64,000 nucleotides of DNA from Curvivirga sp965219885 (GCF_965219885.1 NZ_CBDCOT010000009.1:1922001-1986000); one strand, 5' to 3'. Numbered from the stretch's first letter, positions 25,311-34,942 are shown. Program-made: numbers and translations. The notes: generated from the letters alone by a model not told the origin.

Positions 25311-26372
25311 ATGAATATTTTTGAACGCTTTCTAACAATCTGGGTGGCACTTTGTATTGTGGTTGGAATTGCGCTTGGGCATTTCTTTCCTGCCCTTTTT
25401 CAATCAATCGGTAATATGGAATTGGCAAATGTAAATTTGCCTGTCGCCGTCTTAATATGGTTGATGATTATTCCAATGTTGGTGAAAATTGATTTCACAG
25501 CTTTAGCACAAGTTATGGAACATTGGCGGGGCATTGGGGTTACCTTGCTAATCAACTGGGGAATTAAACCATTCTCAATGGCATTACTTGGATTGGTCTT
25601 CATAGGTTATGTCTTTGAAAGCTATTTACCCGCAGATCAACATGAAAGCTATATTGCAGGTCTTATCTTGCTTGCCGCAGCGCCTTGTACCGCCATGGTC
25701 TTTGTTTGGAGTAATCTTACCAATGGGGAACCTCATTTCACGCTAAGTCAGGTTGCGTTGAATGATGTCATCATGATCGTGGCTTTCGCACCTATCGTTG
25801 GATTGTTACTCGGTATCTCTGCCATCACAATTCCATGGGATACCTTAATGCTCTCTGTCGGGCTTTATATCGTCATTCCTGTTATTATTTCCCAGATCAT
25901 TCGTCGGATGGCTATGGCATCTGGTGGTCAAGCAAGTTTGGATCGTTTACTTGGTGTTTTTGGGCCAGTTTCTATGGCGGCCCTATTGGCGACTTTGGTG
26001 CTATTATTCGCCTTTCAGGGAGATCAAATTTTAAATCAGCCGATGATCATCGTAATGTTGGCAATCCCGATTTTAATTCAGGTTTATTTTAACTTTGGCG
26101 TTGCCTATTTCTTGAACCGTTGGAGTGGGGAGGCTCATTGTATTGCCGCGCCATCTTCTTTGATTGGGGTCAGCAATTTCTTTGAACTGGCAGTTGCGGC
26201 TGCGATCAGTATCTTTGGTTTTGATAGCGGTGCTGCCCTTGCAACCGTGGTTGGTGTATTGGTCGAAGTTCCTGTGATGTTAACCTTGGTTAAGATCGTT
26301 AACAAATCAAAGGGCTGGTATGAACGCGGCTCAGCTGTTAAGGCTCGTATGGAGCGTAAATCAGCAGACTAA
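25311..26372 (+). CDS. acr3: ACR3 family arsenite efflux transporter
   Basis: About 353 residues from the ATG at 25311 (AGAGG upstream; the longer frame begins with a TTG lacking a site). Ten membrane segments; the family's functional Cys lies in LLAAAPCTAMVFVWS near residue 123, followed by NDVIMIVAFAPIV. Acr3 proteins expel arsenite using proton motive force. No arsR or arsC is seen near it, which is unusual for an arsenic locus. Bile-acid symporter relatives are an alternative but the Cys motif favours Acr3. Confidence 0.88.
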   Translation: MNIFERFLTIWVALCIVVGIALGHFFPALFQSIGNMELANVNLPVAVLIWLMIIPMLVKIDFTALAQVMEHWRGIGVTLLINWGIKPFSMALLGLVFIGYVFESYLPADQHESYIAGLILLAAAPCTAMVFVWSNLTNGEPHFTLSQVALNDVIMIVAFAPIVGLLLGISAITIPWDTLMLSVGLYIVIPVIISQIIRRMAMASGGQASLDRLLGVFGPVSMAALLATLVLLFAFQGDQILNQPMIIVMLAIPILIQVYFNFGVAYFLNRWSGEAHCIAAPSSLIGVSNFFELAVAAAISIFGFDSGAALATVVGVLVEVPVMLTLVKIVNKSKGWYERGSAVKARMERKSAD

Positions 26373-26389
26373 TCTTAAAGACAGTATGA

Positions 26390-27151
26390 TTAATAAACGT
26401 GCTGTCCACCTGTGACAAAGACTTCTGTGCCGGTCACATAGCCGAAATCATTGTTGCATAACTGATAGACTGTGCCTGCAACTTCTTGCGCAGTCCCCAT
26501 GCGTTGCATTGGAATACGGGCCACGAGAGGTTCATATTCAGGTCCAATCATTTCTGTGGCAATTTCACCTGGTGCCACTGCATTTACACGCACGCCTAGT
26601 TCTGCAAACTCAACTGCTAATTCGCGGGTCAAAGCGGAAAGCGCGGCCTTTGAAGTGGAATAGGCGGAGCCTGCAAATGGATGAATGGAATGGCCCGCAA
26701 TAGATGTGATATTAACAACACCGGCCCCAACGCCTTTTGCACCACGACCAAGGGCTGCTGCAAAACCACGGCACAGAGTTAGTGGGGTGAAGAAGTTCAG
26801 TTCAAAGACTTCCCGCCAACGATCTGTATCGCCATTTAAGCAACCAAGACGTTCCTTATAGGGTGTTTTGGGTGAAACAGCTGCGTTATTGACAAGCGCG
26901 TTTAATTGGCGTCCTTTCAGAAAATCATTTGCCTCATCAATAAAGGCGGCAACTGATTTTTGATCTGATAAATCGGTCGGAATATGTAAGGCCCAGTTTG
27001 GATCAGCTTTACAATGTTCAGGAATGTCGTCACGGGAGCATGTAATGATATACCATCCTTCATCCGAAAAACGTTTTACCGTGGCATGGCCGATACCACG
27101 GCTTGCACCTGTGAGAACCACAGCAGGACGGTTATCTTGATCGCTTGTCAT
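26390..27151 (-). CDS. Short-chain dehydrogenase/reductase (SDR)
   Basis: 253 residues, classical SDR: TGASRGIGHA near residue 14, NNAAVSP, catalytic Ser in NITSIAGHS, Tyr/Lys in SAYSTSKAAL, and NAVAPGEIATEM. The final segment GYVTGTEVFVTGGQHV is normal. The coenzyme loop (SRDD after strand 2) cannot settle NAD versus NADP. It converges with acr3 (17 bp). A short inverted repeat TCTTGT/ACAAGA (27189-27209) lies upstream. The substrate is unknown. Confidence 0.9.
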   Translation of the reverse strand: MTSDQDNRPAVVLTGASRGIGHATVKRFSDEGWYIITCSRDDIPEHCKADPNWALHIPTDLSDQKSVAAFIDEANDFLKGRQLNALVNNAAVSPKTPYKERLGCLNGDTDRWREVFELNFFTPLTLCRGFAAALGRGAKGVGAGVVNITSIAGHSIHPFAGSAYSTSKAALSALTRELAVEFAELGVRVNAVAPGEIATEMIGPEYEPLVARIPMQRMGTAQEVAGTVYQLCNNDFGYVTGTEVFVTGGQHVY

Positions 27152-27265
27152 GTTTAATCCTTCTTAGCTTGCTTAAGCAGATATAAGCTCTTGTGATCAC
27201 CTTACAAGAATTTCTATCTATTCAGTTGATACCGGATCCTGAGGCACAATAATTATTTCTGTATA

Positions 27266-27859
27266 TTATGGATATAGACGGTCAATTTCCCAATCATCGG
27301 TTTCATTTTCACGGGTGAAGATAAAGCGATCATGTAGGCGGAAGGCACCATCTTGCCAAAATTCGATGCGATGTGGGCGGATACGGAAACCGGACCAATG
27401 ATCCGGGCGTGGTACTTTGCTAATACCAAATTTTGCTGTGTATTTTGCCACACTTTTTTCAAGTGCGTAGCGACTTTCAAGTGGACGTGATTGTTGAGAT
27501 GCCCACGCACCAATCTGACTACCACGTGAACGAGATGCATAATATTCATCAGCTTCTTCACTTGTTACAGATTCCACTAATCCCTCGACACGAATTTGTC
27601 GACGTTTACTTTTCCAATGAAAGAGAAGGGCGGCTTTTGGATTTTCTAAAAGATCGCGTCCTTTGTTACTTTCCAAATTCGTGTAAAAAACAAAACCTTG
27701 TTCGTCATAGCCTTTCAACAACACCATACGTACTGCTGGCTGCCCATCTTTTGTCGCAGTTGCCAAGGCCATGCCATTTGGATCGTTAAGTTCACTTTCT
27801 TCTGCTTCGCTTAGCCATGTTGCGAATTGTTCGAATGGGTTTTCGGTGGATAATTCCAT
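27266..27859 (-). CDS. pdxH: Pyridoxamine 5'-phosphate oxidase
   Basis: 197 residues. An FMN enzyme that oxidises pyridoxamine or pyridoxine 5'-phosphate to PLP. Typical blocks: PNGMALATATKDGQPAVRMVLLKG, FYTNLESNKGRDL, FHWKSKRRQIRVEG, and the C-terminal FWQDGAFRLHDRFIFTR and WEIDRLYP. Length matches E. coli-type PdxH without its N-terminal extension. It is divergent from the dnaJ-like gene, an arrangement I recall from other alphaproteobacteria. Confidence 0.97.
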   Translation of the reverse strand: MELSTENPFEQFATWLSEAEESELNDPNGMALATATKDGQPAVRMVLLKGYDEQGFVFYTNLESNKGRDLLENPKAALLFHWKSKRRQIRVEGLVESVTSEEADEYYASRSRGSQIGAWASQQSRPLESRYALEKSVAKYTAKFGISKVPRPDHWSGFRIRPHRIEFWQDGAFRLHDRFIFTRENETDDWEIDRLYP

Positions 27860-28117
27860 GATGATCCGTTCCTCTTATTATTTGGTTTTGCTTTTTACTT
27901 TATATGGAACGTAGACTATCTGGAACCGCGCCACGGATAAAGAGGGAAATATGGGAAAAGACTATGGAAATTTCGGATCATACAGTGTAAACGGTCTGGA
28001 AATTGCATTTATTCCTACCTATCTCTTATAATATATGTAGGTACAGTTATTTGCTGTATGGCAAGTCATTGTTTAACTCTGCCCCTGCATGTATGATCTG
28101 TTGGGAGCGAACTGAAA

Positions 28118-29041
28118 TTGGCATATACGAGTAGTATGAAGAATCCTTATGATATTCTAGGCGTTCAACGTGGCGCGTCAGAAAGCGAAATCAAAACAGC
28201 TTATCGCAAGTTAGCGAAAGAGTTGCATCCTGATTTAAATCCGAATGATTCCATCGTGGAGCAAAGATTTAAAGAAGTATCTGCGGCCTATAACTTGTTG
28301 TCTGATAAGCAGAAGAAAGCGCAATTTGATCGTGGTGAGATCAATGCAGATGGTTCTGCACGTGGTGGATTTGGCGGTGGCGGCTTCGGTGGCGGTGGTT
28401 TCGGCGGCGGCGGCTTTGGCGGTTTCGGGGCCGGGGCAGAAGATATCTTTGCTGATATGTTTGGGCGCGGTCGATCGCGTGGTCGATCCAATACAGTTCG
28501 TATGAAAGGTCAGGATGTCAGCCATACAATCTCTGTTTCATTTGAAGAAGCCGCAACAGGTGGACGACGTCAAATCCGTCTTCATGATGGACGTAGTGTG
28601 AATGTAAATATTCCCGCGGGTTCCGAAGATGGACAATCTTTACGTCTAAAAGGGCAAGGCATGCCCGGTATGGGCGGGGCCGAACATGGCGATGCCTATG
28701 TTGAAATTCATGTTGGGAAACACAAGTTTTTCGAGCGTGATGGTAATGACATATTCCTAGATTTACCGATTAGTTTGGCAGAGGCTGTGTTAGGTGCCAA
28801 GGTGACCGTACCAACTATCACTGGCTCCGTTTCAGTGAATGTGCCTGCTGGCTCTAATACCGGGGCGACTTTACGTTTGCGAGGTAAGGGGATTACACCG
28901 AAATCTGGTAATGCGGGTGATCAATACGTGAAGTTAAAAGTCATGCTTCCAGAAAAACCGGATAAAGAACTGATCGAATTTGTCGAAAAATGGTCTAAAG
29001 ATTTTGACTATGATGTACGTAAAAAAGCTGGCTTGAAATAA
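28118..29041 (+). CDS. DnaJ-like co-chaperone (CbpA type)
   Basis: 307 residues from TTG 28118 (GGGAG ten bases upstream); an ATG six codons later (MKNPYDILG) is nearly as good. J-domain at the N-terminus with the HPD motif (ELHPDLNP); a Gly/Phe linker made of repeated GGGGF units (about 85-110); then two beta-sandwich substrate-binding domains. The Cys-rich zinc domain of DnaJ is absent, as in CbpA. It would stimulate DnaK in protein folding. The last codons form part of the terminator. Confidence 0.92.
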   Translation: MAYTSSMKNPYDILGVQRGASESEIKTAYRKLAKELHPDLNPNDSIVEQRFKEVSAAYNLLSDKQKKAQFDRGEINADGSARGGFGGGGFGGGGFGGGGFGGFGAGAEDIFADMFGRGRSRGRSNTVRMKGQDVSHTISVSFEEAATGGRRQIRLHDGRSVNVNIPAGSEDGQSLRLKGQGMPGMGGAEHGDAYVEIHVGKHKFFERDGNDIFLDLPISLAEAVLGAKVTVPTITGSVSVNVPAGSNTGATLRLRGKGITPKSGNAGDQYVKLKVMLPEKPDKELIEFVEKWSKDFDYDVRKKAGLK

Positions 29042-29052
29042 GCCAGCTTTTT
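29022..29052. terminator. Bidirectional terminator overlapping the dnaJ-like stop codon
   Basis: A perfect 13-bp stem AAAAAGCTGGCTT with complement and loop GAAAT. The left arm is coding (KAGL) and the stop codon TAA lies at the loop/right-arm junction. A- and T-runs on both sides serve the convergent LysE gene too. Confidence 0.9.
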
Positions 29053-29066
29053 CTTTGAAGATTGAT

Positions 29067-29675
29067 TTATTCTGCCAGGGCCAACTTCGCCCCAAGAAAA
29101 CCAAAGACACCCGCAAAACATTTCTTTATGACATTTAATACCGCAGGGCGTGTAATAACATAGTCTCTCGCAGCAGCGGCAAATGCGCCATATCCTACAA
29201 ATACAACGAATGTCATGACCATGAACACTAACGCGAGGTTAATCAGTTCAACGGTTGGGTTGGCAGCATTCGCAGAAACAAATTGCGGTAAGAAAGCAAG
29301 GAAGAAGAGAGAAAGTTTAGGATTAAGCACATTAATCAAAGTGCCAGTCATAATGATTTTACCAAAACTTTTGGAGCTTCTTTCTTCATTCACATCCATC
29401 GTTCCACGATCTTTAAGAGTATTCCATGCCATATAGAATAAGTAGGCAGCACCAAGATACTTAATAACCTGAAAGGCAAGGGCACTTGTATGAAGTAAAG
29501 CTGCGAGACCAATAATGCTTGCGATTGCTGCAGGGACAATTCCAAAAGTGCAGCCAATTGATGCTGCGATACTTGCCTTAAAGCCACGACCAAGGCCAAC
29601 GGCTAGAGTGTAAATCACACCTGTTCCCGGTAATAGCACCACGACCAGTGAAGTTAGTAGAAATTCAATCGACAT
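29067..29675 (-). CDS. LysE/RhtB family exporter
   Basis: 202 residues, six predicted membrane helices. It has the family's N-terminal PGTGVIYTLAVGLGRGFKASIAASIGCTFG and the middle segment KYLGAAYLFYMAWNTLKD, then NPKLSLFFLAFLPQF. Such proteins export amino acids (Lys, Thr, homoserine or others). The substrate is not predictable. It is followed upstream on the same strand by the YihY gene, 16 bp away. Confidence 0.92.
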   Translation of the reverse strand: MSIEFLLTSLVVVLLPGTGVIYTLAVGLGRGFKASIAASIGCTFGIVPAAIASIIGLAALLHTSALAFQVIKYLGAAYLFYMAWNTLKDRGTMDVNEERSSKSFGKIIMTGTLINVLNPKLSLFFLAFLPQFVSANAANPTVELINLALVFMVMTFVVFVGYGAFAAAARDYVITRPAVLNVIKKCFAGVFGFLGAKLALAE

Positions 29676-29691
29676 ATCTTCCCCTTATTCT

Positions 29692-31065
29692 TTAATTGTT
29701 ACCAACTGCACCAGCGCCAATCAGTGCAAGTGCCTTTGAGGCCATACCAGATGCCGTTTTTTTGTCTTCAATTTCTTTCGTCAGCTTTTTGGGTTTGATT
29801 GGAAAGTTTTCCTCTTCATGCATGTCTTTTAGGATTGTTTCCAAATCATCGGCGAAAATATGTCCTATCTCCTTTTCAGAATGATTTAACATATTTTGTA
29901 AGCGATGTGCCCATGCATGGCTTAGATGTGTGTTGGAGAATGTCTTGTCCAAAGTCAGATCTAAATTGTGAATAAGATCAGCCAAGCGATAGTCTTTTAA
30001 ATCACGGCATAAATGCCAACGGCCTGTATCTGACTTGGTGATGAAATGGAGTTCTTCTAACTTACTTAAGGCAAAGTGTAGCTGTTCCGGCCCCATACCT
30101 GTAACGGCAGGCATACGACGTTCGGTCAGGCCTTTGCCTATAGCAGTTGCTTCTTTCAAAGCATGTAATAAAGAAAGAGACGCGGTTAATCTCTCAGATA
30201 AACTAATGCTACCCTTTGTGATTTTTCGGCTACCTGCACGCCATTCGGGTAAGGCGGCCGTGAATTGCGCACTAAATAAAATCACATTCCAACTGAGATA
30301 AATCCATAACAAGAAAATTGGGATGGTGGCCATTGCGCCATAGATCGTTTCATATGTCGGAAAGCTGGTGATATAAAATGTGAAGCCCTTCTTTAACAAT
30401 TCCAGAATAGCCCCTGCCAGTATGCCCCCTTTTAGCGCATCACGTTTGCGGACAGGATAGTTTGGAATCAGCAAAAACATCAACATAAAGCCAATTGTTA
30501 ACAGGAAGAAAGGCATGAATGACGCAAGCTGAAAATAGGACCCTGTTAGATCATCTAATCCAGATGTGCGCGCATAGGCAAATAAAGCAGAACTGATGGA
30601 AATATTGGCACCAAAGAAAAGTGGCCCAAGTGTTAGAATTGCCCAATATACCAAAAGCCGTGCAATAATTGAGTTGGGTTTTCTTGCTCGCCATATTTCA
30701 TTAAAGGTGCCGGAAATAGTTACCAGCAACATGATAGATGTGACGCCTAGGAAAATGATGCCGACCGCACTTAATCCACCTTGCGCCTTTGAAGTGAAGC
30801 TTTCCAAATGCTCTTGGACGGAATTACCTACGCCCGGTACAAAATTTTCGAAGATAAAGTTCTGGGCCTCAGCCTTTAAATTTTCAAAAGCCGGGAAGGC
30901 TGCAAAAATCGCAAAGCTGATGGCAAGCAGTGGCACCATAGCCAAAAGGGAGGTAAAGGTAAGGGATGCCGCGCGAGGTTGCATTTTATCATGCATGAAA
31001 CGTTGAAGAACATAACGCATCAGTTTCGCGAATTCTTGCAGTTTTTGTCCTAACATAGCGACCAT
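29692..31065 (-). CDS. YihY/BrkB family inner membrane protein
   Basis: About 457 residues from the ATG at 31065, which follows AAAGGG by seven bases; the frame could start 24 codons earlier but that part is unlike the family. YihY core: QPRAASLTFTSLLAMVPLLAIS, six membrane helices to about residue 280, with IFLLWIYLSWNVILFSAQFTA. A cytoplasmic C-terminal part of ~170 residues looks like a winged helix (TERRMPAVTGMGPEQLHFALSKLEELHFITKS) plus a tail. Despite the old RNase BN label the biochemical role is unknown. Confidence 0.88.
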   Translation of the reverse strand: MVAMLGQKLQEFAKLMRYVLQRFMHDKMQPRAASLTFTSLLAMVPLLAISFAIFAAFPAFENLKAEAQNFIFENFVPGVGNSVQEHLESFTSKAQGGLSAVGIIFLGVTSIMLLVTISGTFNEIWRARKPNSIIARLLVYWAILTLGPLFFGANISISSALFAYARTSGLDDLTGSYFQLASFMPFFLLTIGFMLMFLLIPNYPVRKRDALKGGILAGAILELLKKGFTFYITSFPTYETIYGAMATIPIFLLWIYLSWNVILFSAQFTAALPEWRAGSRKITKGSISLSERLTASLSLLHALKEATAIGKGLTERRMPAVTGMGPEQLHFALSKLEELHFITKSDTGRWHLCRDLKDYRLADLIHNLDLTLDKTFSNTHLSHAWAHRLQNMLNHSEKEIGHIFADDLETILKDMHEEENFPIKPKKLTKEIEDKKTASGMASKALALIGAGAVGNN

Positions 31066-31230
31066 GTGAGTGCCCTTTGGCTGATAAAATTTAAAAAATC
31101 TAATTTCTATTGTTAAATAATTTACCTGAGAATTCAAAGCTTTTAGCGGTTTAATCTGTCCTTTATGGTCGGTTCAAAAGAGAAGAGTTTAAATGTTACA
31201 AAAAAATTCACGAATTTGATCGGCAGACCT

Positions 31231-31258
31231 TTGACGAAACGGCGAAACAGCGTATGAT
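31231..31258 (+). promoter_or_regulatory. Candidate sigma-70-type promoter of fabI
   Basis: TTGACG (31231) and TATGAT (31253) with a 16-bp spacer, 42 bp before the fabI ATG. Confidence 0.65.
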
Positions 31259-31299
31259 GCGGGCTGGATTTTTAGCGGGAAAACAAGAGGTTTTTTAGT

Positions 31300-32142
31300 A
31301 TGACTAACCCGTCACAACTCATGGCAGGTAAGCGTGGTCTTATCCTTGGCCTTGCAAATGACAAATCTATTGCTTGGGGTATTTCTAAGGCATTGGCAGA
31401 GCATGGCGCGGAAATCGCCTTCACTTATCAAGGTGAAGCGCTAGAGAAACGCGTACGCCCATTGGCTGAATCATTAGGATCTACCATCATTTTACCATGT
31501 GATGTAACCGATGAAGAAAGCATGGATAACGTATTTGCTGAACTTGAAAAGCAATGGGGTAAGATTGATTTCTTGGTTCATGCGGTTGCATTCGCTGATA
31601 AAAGCGAATTGAAAGGCAAGTATCTAGATACATCCCGTGACAATTTCTTAATGTCTATGGATATTTCTTGTTATTCTTTAACTGCCTTGGCACGTCGTGC
31701 TGCACCATTGATGAATGAAGGCGGTTCTATCGTAACACTGACATATTATGGCGCTGAACGTGTGATGCCTCATTATAATGTAATGGGTGTTGCAAAAGCT
31801 GCATTGGAAGCATCTGTTCGTTACCTGGCGGTTGATATGGGTAGTCAGGGTGTGCGTGTGAATGCGATTTCTGCTGGCCCAATTAAAACATTGGCCGCAA
31901 GCGGTATTGGTGATTTCCGTTTCATCCTTCGTTGGAACGAGTTAAACGCGCCATTGAAACGCAATGTAACCATTGACGAAGTTGGTGGCTCTGCCCTTTA
32001 TCTTCTATCTGATTTAGGCGCTGGTGTTTCTGGCGAAGTTCATCATGTTGATTGCGGATATCACACAGTTGGTATGGTTGCGATTGATGCTGCTGAAGAA
32101 TCTGCGGAATTGCTTGAACAAATTAAAGAACGTTCCAAGTAG
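31300..32142 (+). CDS. fabI: Enoyl-[acyl-carrier-protein] reductase (NADH)
   Basis: 280 residues. It reduces trans-2-enoyl-ACP in the last step of type II fatty-acid elongation. Typical FabI: GLANDKSIAWGI nucleotide loop, catalytic Tyr-x6-Tyr-type segment TYYGAERVMPHYNVMGVAKAALE with active-site Lys, and SAGPIKTLAASGI. Length is normal for alphaproteobacteria. aroC follows 112 bp downstream. Confidence 0.97.
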   Translation: MTNPSQLMAGKRGLILGLANDKSIAWGISKALAEHGAEIAFTYQGEALEKRVRPLAESLGSTIILPCDVTDEESMDNVFAELEKQWGKIDFLVHAVAFADKSELKGKYLDTSRDNFLMSMDISCYSLTALARRAAPLMNEGGSIVTLTYYGAERVMPHYNVMGVAKAALEASVRYLAVDMGSQGVRVNAISAGPIKTLAASGIGDFRFILRWNELNAPLKRNVTIDEVGGSALYLLSDLGAGVSGEVHHVDCGYHTVGMVAIDAAEESAELLEQIKERSK

Positions 32143-32190
32143 TTCTTTTGACGTTTTGCGATTGCAAAGCTGTTAATATGATTTAAAACC

Positions 32191-32214
32191 AAAGGCCGGC
32201 ATTATGCCGGTCTT
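32191..32214 (+). terminator. Weak hairpin between fabI and aroC
   Basis: AAAGGCCGGC / GCCGGTCTTT, a 10-bp stem with one G-U pair and a 5-nt loop, but only a short T-run after it. It may end part of the fabI transcripts. Confidence 0.5.
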
Positions 32215-32254
32215 TGTAATTAAAGACCTTGAGATTAAGATAAAGGGTTTGAAT

Positions 32255-33343
32255 ATGTCCGGTAACGGTTTTGGTCATTTATTCCGCTTCACCACTTTTG
32301 GTGAAAGTCATGGTCCAGCGATCGGTTGTGTTGTTGATGGTGTGCCACCATGTGTACCATTATCCGAAGCGGATTTGCAGGTTTATCTGGACCAACGCAA
32401 ACCGGGACAAAACAAACATACCACCCAACGTCGAGAACCAGATGAAGTTAAAATTCTGTCTGGTGTTTTTGAAGGGCAAACTACGGGAACTTCAATTGGT
32501 TTGTTGATAGAAAATACAGATCAACGTTCCAAAGATTATTCCGACATTATGGATAAATTCCGCCCGGGGCATGCAGATTACACCTATTGGGAAAAATACG
32601 GTATTCGTGATTATCGTGGTGGTGGTCGTTCTTCTGCGCGTGAAACAGCTATGCGTGTGGCCGCAGGCGGTGTTGCCCGCAAAGTTCTTAATCACATTAT
32701 CGAAGGCGGCGTTCAAATCCGTGGTGCCTTGGTTCAAATGGGACCTCATAAGATTAATCGCGATAATTGGGATTGGGATCAGGTCGGCCAAAATCCGTTC
32801 TTCTGCCCAGACGCGGAGGCTGCACGGGATTGGGAAGCATATCTGAATGATATCCGTAAAAGTGGTTCCAGCTGTGGGGCGGTTATTGAAGTACAAGCCT
32901 CTGGTGTACCTGTAGGTCTTGGCGCGCCTGTATATGATAAAATGGATACAGATATTGCGCGTGCTTTTATGTCCATTAACGCAGTAAAAGGTGTTGAAGT
33001 TGGTGCTGGTTTTGACTCTGCAGCTTTGACAGGGGAAGAAAATGCGGACGAAATGCGTATGGGCGCTGATGGGAAACCTGAATTCACCAGTAACAAAGCT
33101 GGCGGTATTCTTGGTGGTATAACAACAGGCCAGGACATTATTGCCCGTTTCGCAGTTAAACCGACAAGTTCTATCCTAACACCTCGTAAAACCGTGACAA
33201 AAGATGGGCAGGATGCAGATATCCTCACCAAAGGTCGTCATGATCCATGTGTTGGTATCCGCGCTGTGCCTGTAGGAGAAGCTATGATGGCTTGTGTTAT
33301 CTTGGATCATTATATGCGTCATCGCGCGCAATGCGGTGAGTAA
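32255..33343 (+). CDS. aroC: Chorismate synthase
   Basis: About 362 residues from the ATG at 32255, which follows AAAGGG; the open frame upstream runs through the intergenic hairpin. It removes phosphate from 5-enolpyruvylshikimate 3-phosphate to give chorismate, using reduced FMN. Family signatures: GESHGPAIGCVVDGVPP, RGGGRSSARETAMRVAAGGVA and the C-terminal RHDPCVGIRAVPVGEAM. Intact. Confidence 0.97.
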   Translation: MSGNGFGHLFRFTTFGESHGPAIGCVVDGVPPCVPLSEADLQVYLDQRKPGQNKHTTQRREPDEVKILSGVFEGQTTGTSIGLLIENTDQRSKDYSDIMDKFRPGHADYTYWEKYGIRDYRGGGRSSARETAMRVAAGGVARKVLNHIIEGGVQIRGALVQMGPHKINRDNWDWDQVGQNPFFCPDAEAARDWEAYLNDIRKSGSSCGAVIEVQASGVPVGLGAPVYDKMDTDIARAFMSINAVKGVEVGAGFDSAALTGEENADEMRMGADGKPEFTSNKAGGILGGITTGQDIIARFAVKPTSSILTPRKTVTKDGQDADILTKGRHDPCVGIRAVPVGEAMMACVILDHYMRHRAQCGE

Positions 33344-33349
33344 ACAACG

Positions 33350-34222
33350 ATGTCAGAAAAACGCCCGCGCTTGATTCCATTAAGCCACGCAAATCTTGGG
33401 GCGTTACTTGCCTTAAATGCTACAACTGGTTGGTCCTTAAACCGCGAAGACTGGCTGACATTGTTAACATCCGCACGTCTCATTGGACATGTGAATGATA
33501 AAGAAGAAATTGTCACCTGTGGTGCGATTACGCCTTTCAGTGCGGATAAAGGTGCGATTGGTTGTGTGATCACCCATCCTGACTATAAACGTCAGGGACT
33601 GGGTAAAGAATTAATTGAGCGTATCGTTGGTTTATTACCAGAAGAAAACGTCTCTCTTTGCCTGATTTCAACTGATGTTGGGCAAGGGCTCTACGAACAG
33701 TTTGGTTTCAAGAAGGTTGATGAGATCACCCGTGGGTTCGCTAAAACTTTTGATGCTGGGAAAATAGAAGATCTTCTGGAAGAAGGTTGGTCTATTCGTG
33801 AATCTCTACCCGTAAAGGATTTAGGTAATTTATTACGACTTGATGCGGATCGTTTTGGGGCGCCGCGTATCAAGATGGTAAAGCGTCGTATGGGGCAATC
33901 CAAATATCGCGCTTTTTTATATGACCCTGAAAATGAATTACAAGGCTATGCGTTAGGTTCGGAGCAAGAAGGCATCACCGTTATTGGTGGTTTAACTGCG
34001 CCGAATGAAGATATGGCTTTAGCTTTGGTGCAATCCATTGCCGATCGTGCTGCGCCGCAATATCAAGTGGATATCCCTGTTATGCATAAAGGCTTGGTCG
34101 AGAAAATGGGCAAAGCGGGTATGGATTGGGTTGAAACAGCCCCGATTATGATACGTGGGGATTGGGATATCACTGCAGGTTGGGATCAGTATTTCGCATT
34201 ATCCACGCAGTCTTATTTGTAA
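33350..34222 (+). CDS. Two-domain GNAT acetyltransferase
   Basis: 290 residues starting seven bases after aroC, so cotranscribed. The N-terminal GNAT half has the acetyl-CoA loop VITHPDYKRQGLGKELIERIV near residue 70 and GLYEQFGFKKVDEI. The C-terminal half (about 150-290) resembles the second GNAT-like domain of YitI/YitH-type proteins (LQGYALGSEQEGITVIGGL ... AMALVQSIAD). The substrate is unknown. Confidence 0.88.
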   Translation: MSEKRPRLIPLSHANLGALLALNATTGWSLNREDWLTLLTSARLIGHVNDKEEIVTCGAITPFSADKGAIGCVITHPDYKRQGLGKELIERIVGLLPEENVSLCLISTDVGQGLYEQFGFKKVDEITRGFAKTFDAGKIEDLLEEGWSIRESLPVKDLGNLLRLDADRFGAPRIKMVKRRMGQSKYRAFLYDPENELQGYALGSEQEGITVIGGLTAPNEDMALALVQSIADRAAPQYQVDIPVMHKGLVEKMGKAGMDWVETAPIMIRGDWDITAGWDQYFALSTQSYL

Positions 34223-34234
34223 AGTGATTGAGGT

Positions 34235-34942
34235 TTAATTTTCTTCGGCTTGCACTAGACTGAATAAGGCGGCGGAACTGAATTCGCGTCTATATAATAC
34301 GCAGACAACAATTGTAGAAACGATCACCAAAGCCAGCGGGTGGTAGAACCAACCTATTGCGGCGAGACCGAAGAAATAGGTTCTTAATCCTCGATTAAAA
34401 TGCTTCCCTGCATTAATACTTAGCTGTGCAGTCTTATGGGCATAGCGTTCTCTTTCGGGCGATAAAGTGCTCGGAGGAGGGGCTGCACCAATAAGTATTG
34501 AGCAATAATTGTTAAGTCTAAATGCCCATCCAAATTTAAAGAAGGCATGTACAAAGATACTCATCAAAAGCAATACTTTAAATTCCCAGACAGTGAGACT
34601 AGTTTGCTTGGCAAAAGGTAAGCTGGTTAAAGCTTGCATGGCAATATCTGCATTTGCAAGTAACGCAAATAATCCCCCCAAAACAAGGATAGTTGTTGAA
34701 GCAAAGAAGCCAATAGCGGTTAATAAATTGCCTAAAAGTGTTGTGTCCACCATTCGTACATCGCGTTGCAGCATCTGACGCATCCATTCCAGACGATATT
34801 CATTGATTTGAATCGTCAAGCTGCGTTTATGCCAGCGACTATGATCCGCAAAATACTGAAACCCCATCCAACAGATAAAGAACCAAGTTAATGCGACAAC
34901 ATCGAACAAGGTTAAATCAAGCGCAAGTAGCGGATTTTCCAT
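34235..34942 (-). CDS. DUF599 membrane protein
   Basis: 235 residues with four or five membrane helices. FFICWMGFQYFADHS near the start and the QRDVRMVDTTLLGNLLTAIGFFASTTILVLGGLFALL block are typical of DUF599. Function is unknown. It is the last gene of the minus-strand run that begins with fliF, 9 bp after the QueF-like gene, so it could be cotranscribed with flagellar genes. Confidence 0.85.
   Translation of the reverse strand: MENPLLALDLTLFDVVALTWFFICWMGFQYFADHSRWHKRSLTIQINEYRLEWMRQMLQRDVRMVDTTLLGNLLTAIGFFASTTILVLGGLFALLANADIAMQALTSLPFAKQTSLTVWEFKVLLLMSIFVHAFFKFGWAFRLNNYCSILIGAAPPPSTLSPERERYAHKTAQLSINAGKHFNRGLRTYFFGLAAIGWFYHPLALVIVSTIVVCVLYRREFSSAALFSLVQAEEN

Noticed and set aside
28360..28430. 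Short GGC-rich repeat resembling a microsatellite
   Set aside because: It encodes the Gly/Phe linker of the DnaJ-like protein and is in frame.
32204..32254. N-terminal extension of chorismate synthase
   Set aside because: It passes through an intergenic hairpin and lacks a ribosome site; the ATG at 32255 has AAAGGG.
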